A stretch of 64,000 nucleotides of DNA from Leptobrachium leishanense (lineage: Eukaryota; Chordata; Amphibia; Anura; Megophryidae). The position numbers and the translations under genes are program-made. The stretch is from contig CM019068.1 of NCBI GenBank assembly GCA_009667805.1, positions 7,683,733 through 7,747,732 on the forward strand. Direction: 5' to 3'. The notes beneath the pieces are model-generated. The model ran no database searches, was not told where the DNA came from, and was given only the letters and a program-made list of their open reading frames with translations. Below, piece after piece: positions 37,945 through 50,010 of the stretch. Every line of letters starts with the position of its first letter. The stretch's first letter is position 1.

Positions 37945-38502
37945 TCCGATCTGTGGATGGCTCGCCCTTTTTTGACACTTGGGGCAATTTTTTGGCTGAC
38001 TGGAAGTAGCAGGATAACCGGAAGTGACGGCTTTAACGTCATGCCGGAAATCTGGCAATGCATGCGCCAATTGAACGCACCTGTGAGCTCTTCTTCGGCA
38101 ATACTACTTAAACGGGGACCACACACTTAGTAGGATCACTCCTGATGAAGTCGTTCTGAGTAACGACGAAACGCGTTGGGTGCTTTTCTACCTTTTAAAC
38201 TGTTTTGTCCATATGTCCTGGTTTCTGGCAACTAAGTGATGGGATTTGTATTTGGTCATACACATTTGGTTTGACTTTGGCTTGATGGGCCGTTTTGGTG
38301 CCCTATGACTCCTCCTTGAATTTGCCTAATAATCTCTTAATGATTGAATGTGCCTGCTTAATCTAAAAGATACTGCACCAACACTTAGTGACTAATTTTT
38401 GTCTCTCTCTGTGTTGTGGAATAACCTTGGGAAAAAGAGGGGGCGAATTTGCTTGAACTTAAAAAACCTCTATGACCCCATATGGTGTCAATCTAATTAA
38501 TG
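37945..38502 (+). repeat. PLE pseudo-LTR (right)
   Basis: The segment is a near-identical reverse complement of 31741-32304. It contains the hammerhead and ends GTGTCAATCTAATTAATG. Differences are scattered single bases and small indels. Confidence 0.85.
38137..38182 (+). ncRNA. Type I hammerhead ribozyme motif in right pseudo-LTR
   Basis: Stem I CACTC (38137-38141) pairs with GGGTG (38178-38182). CTGATGA is at 38142-38148. Stem II has six pairs (GTCGTT/AACGAC) and GAAA is at 38168-38171. Stem III is AC/GT with loop GC, then GTT, so cleavage is predicted after 38177. All core bases are present. Confidence 0.82.
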
Positions 38503-39274
38503 TGTGCATTGAAACTAAGTCTTGAAATGGACACCTGTGATTGCATCGAGGGAATTATATGCTGAGTCTCAATGTGGACCTTTAAATGATTGAACAAAAG
38601 AGTTTTTTCTAAAATGATCTAAGACAGGGCTCAAAATTTCAAGTCCCAAGCTACTAACCAGACCATAAGAGTTACTCGCCACCAGTTTCCCCACCTACCC
38701 TGCCCTAAACTCCGCCCCTAAACACGCCTTCTTAAATTATCTTATGAAATTACACTGTTAAAGATTTTATTCAGAATAAAGTTACAAAATAATAAATAAC
38801 ATTAATACCCAAGCATCAGATACATGTATACCCAAGCACCAGACCCAGACAAGTAGTTTCATCCATTAAGTACAGACTCCTCTCCAACAGTTTTTAGGAC
38901 CAAATTAATTTGGTGTCTATGCATCCAATATATCAAGTGGAACCTAATACTCCCATTATTCATATGCCAGGTTATCACTAGAAGTTAGAGGACCCCAAAG
39001 TCAGGTTTCCCCTTGGATGCTGATATAGATGAATCCATTAATTTTCGTCTGCGATACTTCCATCCCCATTTTTTCTTTTTTTTGCTCCTTCTGTATCACT
39101 CATCTCTTTCTTTATAAATAGGATTTATTTTGCATACCCTCAAATGCCTCATAACCTCACCACCATTTCACCAATTATGGCCTCTAGCGGGCGTTGTAGT
39201 AGCGGCGCTGGTTCTGGCGTCACTTCTGGCACACTGACAGCTTGGCAGCTTTCTTACTTTCCCGTAGTTTACAC

Positions 39275-39330
39275 CAGGGGTGGGGAACCTTTTTTCTGCC
39301 AAGGGGCCCCCTTTAATTAATTTCTCTCCC
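39275..39330. mobile_element. One end of a second, Charlie-like hAT repeat
   Basis: CAGGGGTGGGGAACCTTTTT at 39275 followed by TCTGCCAAGGGGCCC resembles well-known hAT-Charlie type ends. I found no partner end before 45750, so it may be truncated or its other end lost in the array. Confidence 0.5.
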
Positions 39331-42300
39331 CACTTGAATTCATTTCTCCCTCCCTTTAATTTCTTTTGCCCAATTAATTTCTCTCTCCCCATTTATTTAA
39401 TTTTTCTCTCCCCATTTATTTCATTTCTCTCTCCCCATTCATCTCCTCCTCTTCATTCATCTCCTCCTCTTCATTCATCTCTCTCCATTTCTCCCCCAAT
39501 TCATCTTCCTTTCCATTTCATTTCTCCCCCCAATTCATCTTTCATTCATTTCTCCCCCCCATTCATCTTTCATTTCATTTCTCCCCCCAATTCATCTTTC
39601 ATTTCATTTCTCCCCAATTCATCTTTCATTTCATTTCTCCCCCTAATTCATCTTTCATTTCATTTCTCCCCCCAATTCATCTTTCATTTCATTTCCCCCC
39701 CAATTCATCTTTCATTTAATTTCCCCCAATTCATCTTTCATTTCATTTCCCCCCAATTCATCTTTCATTTCATTTCCCCCCCCAATTCATCTTTCATTTA
39801 ATTTCCCCCCAATTCATCTTTCATTTCATTTCTCCCCAATTCATCTTTCATTTCATTTCTCCCCCCAATTCATCTTTCATTTCATTTCTCCCCAATTCAT
39901 CTTTCATTTCATTCTCCCCCCAATTCATCTTTCATTTCATTTCTCCCCAATTCATCTTTCATTTCATTTCTCCCCCAATTCATCTTTCATTTCATTTCTC
40001 CCCCCAATTCATCTTTCATTTCATTTCTCCCCCCAATTCATCTTTCATTTCATTTTCCCCCAATTCATCTTTCATTTCATTTCTCCCCCAATTCATCTTT
40101 CATTTCATTTCCCCCCATTCATCTTTCATTTCATTTCCCACCCAATTCATCTTTCATTTATTTCCCCCCAATTCATCTTTCATTTCATTTCTCCCCCCAA
40201 TTCATCTTTCATTTCATTTCTCCCCCAATTCATCTTTCATTTCATTTCTCTCCCCAATTCATCTTTCATTTCATTTCTCCCCAATTCATCTTTCATTTCA
40301 TTTCCCCCAATTCATCTTTCATTTCATTTCTCCCCCAATTCATCTTTCATTTCATTTCTCCCCCCAATTCATCTTTCATTTCATTTCTCCCCCCCTATTC
40401 ATCTTTCATTTCATTTCTCCCCCAATTCATCTTTCATTTCATTTCCCCCCAATTCATCTTTCATTTCATTTCTCCCCCAATTCATCTTTCATTTCATTTC
40501 TCCCCCCAATTCATCTTTCATTTCATTTCTCCCCCATTCATCTCTCATTCATTTCTCCCCCAATTCATCTTTCATTTCATTTCTCCCCCCCTAATTCATC
40601 TTTCATTTCATTTCTCCCCCCAATTCATCTTTCATTTCATTTCTCCCCCCCCTAATTCATCTTTCATTTCATTTCCCCCAATTCATCTTTCATTTAGTTT
40701 CTCCCCCATTCATCTTTCATTTCATTTCTCCTCCCCAATTCATCTTTCATTTCATTTCTCCCCCAATTCATCTTTCATTTCATTTCTCTCCCCAATTCAT
40801 CTTTCATTTCATTTCTCCCCCTAATTCATCTTTCATTTCATTTCTCCCCCCAATTCATCTCTCATTTCATTTCTCTCCCCAATTCATCTTTCATTTCATT
40901 TCTCCCCAATTCATCTTTCATTTCAATTCTCCCCCAATTCATCTTTCATTTCATTTCTCCCCCAATTAATCTTTCATTTCATTTCTCCCCCCTAATTCAT
41001 CTTTCATTTCATTTCTCCCCCAATTCATCTTTCATTTCATTTCTCCCCCAATTCATCTTTCATTTCTCCCCCAATTAATCTTTCATTTCATTTCTCCCCC
41101 TAATTCATCTTTCATTTCATTTCTCCCCCAATTCATCTTTCATTTCATTTTTCCCCCAATTCATCTTTCATTTCATTTCTCCCCCAATTCATCTTTCATT
41201 TCATTCTCCCCCCAATTCATCTTTCATTTCATTTCTCCCCCCAATTCATCTTTCATTTCATTTTCCCCCAATTCATCTTTCATTTCATTTCTCCCCAATT
41301 CATCTTCATTTAATTTCTCCCCCCCAGTTCATCTTTCATTTCATTTCTCCCCCCCTAATTCATCTTTCATTTCATTTCCCCCCCCTAATTCATCTTTCAT
41401 TTCATTTCTCCCCCCCTAATTCATCTTTCATTTAATTTCTCCCCCCAATTCATCTATCATTTCATTTCTCCCCCCATTCATCTTTCATTTCATTTCTCCC
41501 CCTAATTCATCTTTCATTTCATTTCCCCCCCAATTCATCTCTCATTTCATTTCTCCCCCCTAATTCATCTTTCATTTCATTTCTCCCCCCAATTCATCTT
41601 TCATTTAATTTCCCCCCAATTCATCTTTCATTTCATTTCTCCCCCCCTAATTCATCTTTCATTTCATTTTCCCCCCAATTCATCTCTCATTTCATTTCTC
41701 CCCCCCTAATTCATCTTTCATTTCATTTCTCCCCCCAATTCATCTTTCATTTAATTTCCCCCCAATTCATCTTTCATTTCATTTCCCCCCAATTCATCTC
41801 TCATTTCATTATCTTCCCCCCTAATTCATCTTTCATTTCATTCTCCCCCCAATTCATCTTTCATTTCATTTCTCCCCAATTCATCTTTCATTTCATTTCT
41901 CCCCCCTAATTCATCTATCATTTCATTTATTTCCCCCCAATTCATCTTTCATTTCATTTCCCCCAATTCATCTTTCATTTCATTTCTCCCCCCAATTCAT
42001 CTTTCATTTCATTTCCCCCCAAGTCATCTTTCATTTCATTTCCCCCCAATTCATCTCTCATTTTCATTCTCCCCCCAATTCATCTTTCATTTCATTTCTC
42101 CCCCCCTATAATTCATCTCCATTCATTTTTTCCCCCAATTCATCTTTCATTTCGTTTCTCCCCCAATTCATCTTTCATTTCATTTCTCCTCCCCGTAATT
42201 CATCTTTCATTTCATTTCTCCCCAATTCATCTTTCATTTCATTTCTCCCCAATTCATCTTTCATTTCATTTCTCCCCCTAATTCATCTTTCATTTCATTT

Positions 42301-45300
42301 CTCCCCCCAATTCATCTCTCATTTCATTTCTCTCCCCAATTCATCTTTCATTTCATTTCTCCCCCAATTCATCTTTCATTAATTTCTCCCCCTAATTCAT
42401 CTTTCATTTCATTTCTCCCCCAATTCATCTTTCATTTCATTTCTCCCCCAATTCATCTTTCATTTCATTTCTCCCCCCAATTCATCTTTCATTTCAATTC
42501 ATCTTCACCCATTCCCCAATTCATCTTTCATTTCATTTCTCCCCCCAATTCATCTTTCATTTCATTTCTCCCCCAATTCATCTTTCATTTCATTTCCCCC
42601 CCAATTCATCTTTCATCATTTTTCCCCCAATTCATCTTTCATTTAATTTTCCTCTCCCCCAATTCATCTTTCATTTCATTCTCCCCCCCAGTTCATCTTT
42701 CATTTTTTCTCCCCCAATTCATCTTTCATTTCATTTCCCCTAATTCATCTTTCATTTCATTTCCCCCCCCAATTTTCCATCATTCATTTCATCCCCTAAT
42801 TCATCTTTCATTCATTTCCCCCCCCAATTCATCTCTCATTTCATTTCTCCCCCTAATTCATCTTTCATTTCATTTCTCCCCCAATTCATCTTTCATTTCA
42901 TTCTCCCCCAATTCATCTTCATTTCATTTCATTTATTTTTCTCCCCCCCAATTCATCTTTCATTTCATTCCCCCCCAATTCATTTCTCCCATCCATTTCA
43001 CTTTCTCCCCCCCCATATTCATCTTTCATTTATTTCCCCCCATTCATCTTCCCCCAATTCATCTCTCATTTCATTTCTCCCCCCTAATTCATCTTTCATT
43101 TCATTTCTCCCCCCAATTCATCTTTCATTTCATTTCCCCCAATTCATCTTTCATTTCATTTCTCCCCAATTCATCTTTCATTTCATTTCTCCCCCAATTA
43201 ATCTTTCATTTCATTTCTCCTCCAATTCATCTTTCATTTCATTTCTCCCCCCCTAATTCATCTTTCATTTCATTCCCCCCCCCAATTCATCTCTCATTTC
43301 ATTTCTCCCCCCTAATTCATCATTCATTTCATTTCCATTTCATTTCATTTCTCCCCCCAATTCATCTTTCATTTCATTTCTCCCCCAATTCATCTTTCAT
43401 TTCATTTCTCCCCCAATTAATCTTTCATTTCATTTCTCCCCCATTCATCTTTCATTTCATTCTCCCCCCTAATTCATCTTTCATTTCATTTCTCCCCCCT
43501 AATCATCTTTCATTTCATTTCTCCCCCTAATTTCTTTCATTTCATTTCTCCAATTCATCTTTCATTTCATTTCTCCCCCTAATTCATCTTTCATTTAATT
43601 TCTCCCCCCCTAATTCATCTTCATTTCATTTCTCCCAATTCATCTTTCATTTCATTTCCCCCAATTCATCTTTCATTTCATTTTCCCCCCTAATTCATCT
43701 TTCATTTCATTTCTCCCCAATTCATCTTTCATTTCATTTCTCCCCCCAATTCATCTTTCATTTCATTTCTCCCCCAATTCATCTTTCATTTCATTTCCCC
43801 CTAATTCATCTTTCATTTCATTTCTCCCCCTAATTCATCTTTCATTTCATTTCTCCCCCCAATTCATCTTTCATTTCATTTCTCCCCCAATTCATCTTTC
43901 ATTTCATTTCCCCCTAATTCATCTTTCATTTCATTTCTCCCCCTAATTCATCTTTCATTTCATTTCTCCCCCTAATTCATCTTCTCATTTCATTCTCCCC
44001 CTAATTCATCTTTCATTTAATTTCTCCCCCCCTAATTCATCTTTCATTTCATTTCTCCCCCAATTCATCTTTCATTTCATTTCTCCCCCCTAATTCATCT
44101 TTCATTTCATTTCTCCCCCATTCATCTTTCATTTCATTTCTCCCCCCAATTCATCTTTCATTTCATTTCTCCCCCAATTCATCTTTCATTTCATTTCTCC
44201 CCCTAATTCATCTTTCATTTCATTTCTCCCCAATTCATCTTTCATTTCATTTCTCCCCCTAATTCATCTTTCATTTAATTTCTCCCCCCCTAATTCATCT
44301 TTCATTTCATTTCTCCCCAATTCATCTTTCATTTCATTTCTCCCCCTAATTCATCTTTCATTTCATTTCTCCCCCAATTCATCTTTCATTTCATTTCTCC
44401 CCCCAATTCATCTTTCATTTCATTTCTCCCCCAATTCATCTTTCATTTCATTTCTCCCCCAATTCATCTTTCATTTCATTTCTCCCCCCCTAATTCATCT
44501 TTCATTTCATTTCTCCCCCTAATTCATCTTTCATTTCATTTCTCCCCCTAATTAATCTTTCATTTCATTTCCCCCAATTCATCTTTCATTTCATTTCTCC
44601 CCCCAATTATCTTTCATTTCATTTCTCCCCTAATTCATCTTTCATTTCATTTCTCTCCCCTAATTCATCTTTCATTTCATTTCTCCCCCTAATTCATCTT
44701 TCTTTTTCATTTTCCCCCCTAATTAATCTTTCATTTCATTTCCCCCCAATTCATCTTTCATTTCATTTCTCCCCCCAATTAATCTTTCATTTCATTTCTC
44801 CCCCTAATTCATCTTTCATTTCATTTCTCCCCCCCTAATTCATCTTTCATTTCATTTCTCCCCCCTAATTCATCTTTCATTTCATTTCTCCCCCCCTAAT
44901 TAATCTTTCATTTCATTTCTCCCCAATTCATCTCTTCGTTTCATTTCTCCCCCAATTAATCTTTCATTTCATTTCTCCCCCATTCATCTCTCGTTTCATT
45001 CTCTCCCCCAATTCATCTTTCATTTCATTTCTCCCCTAATTCATCTTTCATTTCATTTCTCCCCCCTAATTCATCTTTCATTTCATTTCTCCCCCCCTAA
45101 TTAATCTTTCATTTCATTTCTCCCCAATTCATCTTTCATTTCATTTTCCCCCCAATTAATCTTTCATTTCATTTCTCCCCTAATTCATCTTTCATTTCAT
45201 TTCTCCCCCATTCATTCATTTCATTTCTCCCCCCAATTCATCTTTCATTTCATTTCCCCCAATTCATCTTTCATTTCATTTCTCCCCCCTAATTCATCTC
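39330..45300. repeat. CT-rich minisatellite, about 6 kb, more than 200 copies
   Basis: The unit is about 26-28 bases: CCCCAATTCATCTTTCATTT plus CATTTCT, with C-run lengths varying from four to eight, and variants such as TTAATTTC, CTCATTTC and AATTAATC. G is almost absent on this strand over 6 kb. Early units (39330-39500) are diverged CTCTCCCCATTTATTTC versions. There is no coding content beyond a chance plus-strand ORF. Confidence 0.95.
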
Positions 45301-45750
45301 TTTCTCTCTGTTATGCTCTCTGCTTGCTATAACACTCCCCATTTCACCCCCTGCCGTTTATTTCATCTCCCCCCCCCTCCGCTTACCTGACCTGGAGAGT
45401 AGAATGAGGGGGCGGAGATTATCCTTCACGCTGTGCCCGGAAGATAAGGGGCCCAGCGTGAAGGAGAAAGATCCAGCATGCAGCAGGATGGGCTGATAAA
45501 GGTGCCGAGGGTGAGTGTATTTGCAAACCCCCCTCCCTCCCAGGAAATTATTCCGGCCAAGTCCCGTTTGCTGAAAAAAAAAAAGCAGACTGGCTGACCT
45601 GAAGAAGAGAAAAAAAACAACACGGCCACCGGCTGAAAGCGCAGGCAGCACGATAGACTTTATCATGCTGCCTGCGTGTGCAGTTTTACTCGCCAGCGCT
45701 CAATTTCCCCTCGCAAAACGCGAGTATGCGAGTGGAAATTTTGAGGGCTG
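45301..45750. other. Right subterminal region of the 7.1-kb hAT-like element
   Basis: The region has no coding evidence. It ends with GCGAGTATGCGAGTGG and the terminal repeat. Confidence 0.5.
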
Positions 45751-45924
45751 ATCTAAGATATCCACCTGTTGCCAGAAAATTTGATTTTCCATTTTCATTG
45801 GTTTTAAACGGATTTTTTGTTTATTGTGTGTTTAATTTTGAATAAAATTTATTTACAATTTGAAAATACTCTGTATCATTAGGGTTATCCCCTTTGTGTA
45901 AATTTTCCACCTTCTGTTTCTTTC

Positions 45925-46225
45925 TAGATATGCCAGACACATGTATGTTAGATATGCCAGACACATGTATGCTAGATATGCCAGACACATGTATGCTAGA
46001 TATGCCAGACACATGCCTGTTAGATATGCCAGACACATGTATGCTAGATATGCCAGACACATGTATGCTAGATATGCCAGACACATGCATGTTAGATATT
46101 CCAGACACATGTATGTTAGATATGCCAGACACATGCATGCTAGATATGCCAGACACATGCACAGACACATGCATGCTAGATATGCCATACACATGTATGT
46201 TAGATATGCCAGGCACATACACAAT
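45925..46225. repeat. 24-bp minisatellite, right part, about 12 copies
   Basis: The same unit (AGATATGCCAGACACATGTA, TGCT) as 31437-31740. It marks the other side of the insertion. Confidence 0.93.
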
Positions 46226-46899
46226 AGTGGGCAAGCTGCAGGCATTTTAGACAGGACATGCACATACATGCTGGACGTGCCTGCAATCACATTTCCAGGG
46301 TACGGAGTTGCGGAAGGTAACATAGAAATTCGGTGAAGCTTCTGTAAAGAGGAAAATGACTTTCCTGCTTATCTGTAACGATCATTCAGCATAAACGAGA
46401 AACAGGATGGAAGATGAGTCAGCCTGGACTGTGACAATAAAAAAGATGCTACGAGCGATGCTCAAAATTGATAAATTCTTCTCACTTTGGGACGAAGTGC
46501 AGCTCGAATCGCGTAATAAAGGTGAGTACCGGTCCCAAGCAATACAGTTTAATGGCAAAGCCACACTATGGATCCAGCAGTAATGTGCGTTAGTGCAGTG
46601 CTGAGCCCAAACATAGCATGGCTGTCAGTGCGACCAAATTTCCGGGCTTTTGACTAAGATGGGGAAATTTAAGCTGTTCCCTGTTTTCGTTATTTTAGCT
46701 CGTTCTGCTTTTGCTTGTCGGACACATCGAGTTTATGATTAGATAGGTTCCTCAGGGCTTCTTACTGTGGCTCTGATTTTTCAAGTCAACCAAACGTCAA
46801 TCAACGTAAAATGTCAAAATTAGTTTTAGAAATAATTTAGTTAATATACAAAGGGGGGAAACTAATATGTGCACATCAACTACTCCCAACGCCACCCTC
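46226..46899. other. No feature recognised
   Basis: No ORF of note or repeat is visible. Confidence 0.4.
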
Positions 46900-49012
46900 T
46901 AAGCTGTGAGTAGGGCTGGAGGGTTGACCCTTGGCGTAAGGAACTATCCAAGACACAAGGGGTTATATAAAACCAACCCTATAAACTTTGAGATGGATGG
47001 AAGAGACCTGAGGGGCTCATCAGAAGATATGAGTGGGCATCCTGGAGCTACTCACCAAGATGTGAGTTGGAAGGTTGATCTGAGGGTTCCTGCCTAAGGC
47101 AAGAGTGGTAACCCAAAAGCAACTTGACTTGAAGGGCATATTTCCAAGACCAAGAGGAAGTCCAAAGGGAATTTAACAAAATGTGACTTAGACGATTGAT
47201 GTGAGTGACTTTTTTAAGTCAAGCATGTACATCTAAAGTCAGCTTGCCAAGCTGTGAGATGGGTGGTAAACCGAAGGGTCTCATCGGAAAATAGAAGTGG
47301 GCACCTTAGAGCTACTGCGCTCGTTTCTATGTATTTCCATGTACAACAAAACACTATCAGGAGGTTTTAGTTTGTTTTAATGGCCATTGAAACATAAGCT
47401 CGCTCCCCCCGACAAGGCACCTCTTTGTAGAGCGAGTACCTAACCAATGTACCAAAAGCCGCTCTACTGAGCAACTGCATGCCCCTCCTGCTGCTTATCA
47501 GCTAAGGAGAGGCAGAAAGATGGTGGGTTTTATTTATACACGCCTCAAGCACTTTCCATTTGGGGTTGAAAACAAAAACATGGAAAAAGGAACAGCAGCA
47601 AAAATAACTAACTGGTGTTACAGCATAATATACATACAGAAAAAATGGCGTCACGCCTATACTCACCAGAGCGGCTGCAACAGCCAGTAGTAACAGCCCA
47701 GTTCATGTATAAAACATAACAAGAGAAAAAAGATGTCATTGCGTTCGTTTCTATGTATTTCCATGTACAACAAAACACTATGAGGAGGTTTTAGTTTGTT
47801 TTAATGGCCATTGAAACGTAAGCTCGCTCGCCCCGTCAAGGCACCTGCAGGAGGGGCATGGAGCTGCTCAGTAGAGCGGCTTCTGGTATATTGGTTAGGT
47901 ACTCGCTCTACAAAGAGGTGCCTTGTCGGGGCGAGTGAGCTTACGTTTCAATGGCCATTAAAACAAACTAAAACCTTCTGATAGTGTTTTGTTGTACATG
48001 GAAATACATAGAAACGAGCTCAGATTACATCTTTTTTCTCTTGTTATGTTTTATACATGAACTGGGCTGTTACTCCTGGCTGTTGCAGCTGCTCTGGTGA
48101 GTATAGGTGCAACACCATTTTTTCTGTGTGTACCTTAGAGCTACTTGCCAAGGTGTCTGTTGGGAGGTTTATCTGGCCCTGTCTAAGAAAAGAGTGGTAA
48201 TGTAAAAGCAGCTTCCCAAGCAATGAGTCAGACAGTTTATCTGAGGGGCTTTATCCAAAACGAAGAGTGAGTCCAAAAGGAGTTCATAAAGATGTGAGTT
48301 GGAAGGTTGATGTGAATGACTTTTTTAAATTCAAGCATGGCCATCTAAAGTCAGCTTGCCAAGCTGTGAGATGGGTGGTAGACCTTGAGGGTCTCATCAG
48401 AAGATCTGAGTGGACATCCTAGAGCTACTTGCCAAGATATGAGTTGGAAGGTTAATATGAATGGTTCTTCAAGTCTAGCATGGCCATCTAAAGTCAGTTT
48501 GCCAAGCTGTGAGATGGATAGTAGACCTGAGTAGACCTCATCAAAAGCCACGAATGGGCATCCTAGAGCTTCTCACAAAGGTATGAGTGGGAAGGTTGAT
48601 CTGAGGGGCCTTGCCTTAAAAAAGACTGGTAATTCAAATGGAAATTCCCAAGCAATGAGTCAGACAGCTGACTTGAGGGGCATATTTCCAAGACCAAGAG
48701 TAGTCCACATAGAGTCCAACAAAATGTGAGTTAGACAGTTAATGTGTGATTTTTTTTACGTCAATCATGTCCATCCAAAGTCAGCTTGCCAAGCTGAGAG
48801 ATGGAGATTTGACCTGAGGGGATCTTGGGGTTCTTGGCAAGAGATCAGTAGTCATCCAAAGGCATCTCACCAAACTGTGACTTGTTGGGTTGAACTGATG
48901 AGTTCTTCCCATGACAGGAGTGGATGTGCAAATGCAACCCCTCAAGCTATGACTTGGAGGCTCCATGTCTGGAGCCATTCTGAAGGACGGTCAAGGGCAT
49001 TGGGCCTCTTTT
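46900..49012. repeat. Degenerate long tandem repeat, about 140-bp unit
   Basis: Recurring blocks are GCCAAGCTGTGAGATGG, GTCTCATCAGAAGAT, CTAGAGCTACTTGCCAAG, GAGTTGGAAGGTTGATG and AAGTCAAGCATGGCCATC. Copies are diverged. The array is interrupted by a foldback insertion at 47317-48131. Confidence 0.75.
47317..48131. mobile_element. Foldback insertion with 14-base target duplication
   Basis: ACCTTAGAGCTACT flanks the insert (47303-47316 and 48132-48145). Bases 47636-47850 and 47860-48127 are inverted copies of each other. A third partial arm (47318-47500) repeats the GTTTCTATGTATTTCCATG ... AATGGCCATTGAAAC segment. The long duplication suggests target-primed reverse transcription rather than a cut-and-paste MITE. 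No ORF or hammerhead core is visible. Confidence 0.75.
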
Positions 49013-49466
49013 GATCTTCTTATAGTTGTCACCTGGCAATGGTCCATTTTCCGTTCCCATCATTCTACTCTATGTTGAATTTGTTTTTGAAGCGTTAATG
49101 ATAAGAAATTATTAGATTTTAAGATATTAAACTATTATTTCCTTAATGATTTAGCGGAATGAAAACACCAACTCAGTCCCCGTGAGGTGACACATGAGGC
49201 GTTTGTTTGTAATACCACGAGTGATAAGATTGCTGCGGTCCGGCTATTGTGCTGCACTTTACACACCTCACGTCACAGATTAAAGCGTGAAAGAAGCTTT
49301 TAATAAAGAATATATTTTAATAAAGATAATAAAAGTGAAAGGAAGGCCATGTCAGAGATATATGAGGTGGACAAGATCGTCGCCCCAATATAGAAGAGCA
49401 TCACTATCATCAGACGCATGTGTCAGCAGCAGAGCAGGATTCACTCTGATGCAACATTATTATTAT
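49013..49466. other. No feature recognised
   Basis: AT-rich sequence without coding signal. Confidence 0.4.
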
Positions 49467-49620
49467 TGTTATTATTATTCTTTATCTAGCGTCAACATAT
49501 TCCGCAGCGCTGTACAACGGGCACAATATAGACAGGGTTACAATACAATAAATAACATTTGACAAGCCAGTGCAGGAGGAAACGAGGGCCCTATTCCCGT
49601 GGGAATTTACAATAAAGAAG
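49467..49620 (-). mobile_element. Non-LTR retrotransposon 3' end (minus)
   Basis: Read on the minus strand it matches 8092-8235: CACGGGAATAGGGCCCTCGT, GTACAGCGCTGCGGAATATG and an AATAATAATAA tail. No coding part remains. Confidence 0.7.
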
Positions 49621-49639
49621 GGTTGGCGGGTGAGAAAAT

Positions 49640-49988
49640 AGGAGAGGCCTGCAAGGTAAGAGTGAAGGACTGCAAGGTGAGAGTGATGGACTGCAAGGCG
49701 AGAGTGAAGGACTGAAAGGCGAGAGTGAAGGACTGCAAGGTGAGTGTGCCGGACTGCAAGGTGAGAGTGGTGGACTGCAAGGTGAGAGTGATGGGCTGCA
49801 AGGTGAGAGTAATGGACTGCAAATTGAGAGTGATGGACTGCAAGTTGAGAGTGATAGACTGCAAGGTGAGAGTGATGGACTGCAAGGTGAGAGTGATGGA
49901 CTGCAAGTTGGGAGAGATGGACTGCAAGGTGAGTGATGGACTGCAAGGTGAGAGTGATGGACTGCAAGGTGAGAGTGATGGACTACAA
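49640..49988. repeat. 21-bp minisatellite, about 16 copies
   Basis: The unit is GACTGCAAGGTGAGAGTGAT plus G. Point variants include AAGTTGAG, GAAGGA and CAAGGCGAG. Spurious ORFs occur on both strands. Confidence 0.92.
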
Positions 49989-50010
49989 TAGTCAAGTTGG
50001 GAGATTAAAA

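Larger units (their letters stand above)
38625..45750. mobile_element. Non-autonomous hAT-like element (7.1 kb) carrying a 6-kb minisatellite
   Basis: A perfect 8-base target duplication, ATCTAAGA, flanks it (38617-38624 and 45751-45758). Ends are CAGGGCTCAAAATTTC and the imperfect reverse GAAATTTTGAGGGCTG. Eight-base duplications and CAG ends fit hAT. No transposase is present. Almost all of the interior is the CT-rich minisatellite, together with the end of another hAT-like repeat at 39275. Short ACTCGCCA motifs are shared by both subterminal regions. Confidence 0.85.
31741..45924. mobile_element. Head-to-head Penelope-like element pair inserted in the 24-bp array
   Basis: A truncated, internally deleted copy (31741-33512, minus) faces a longer copy (33620-38502 and beyond, plus). 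Their pseudo-LTRs form inverted outer parts (31741-32304 and 37945-38502). Complex inverted and tandem arrangements are typical of Penelope-like elements. The plus copy carries a TTAA MITE and the region to the right a 7.1-kb hAT-like element. The sequence between 45759 and 45924 appears to be the end of the same insertion. Confidence 0.75.

Noticed and set aside
39280..39801. Pro/Ser/Phe-rich 173-codon ORF
   Set aside because: It lies in the CT-rich minisatellite and stops when C-run lengths shift the frame.
39275..45750. A complete Charlie-like hAT from 39275
   Set aside because: No matching right end (AGGTTCCCCACCCCTG) was found before 45750.
47317..48131. A seventh hammerhead
   Set aside because: I found no CTGANGA and GAAA pair with a stem between them.
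49482..49995. Minus-strand ORFs of 106-161 codons
   Set aside because: They come from the 21-bp repeat.
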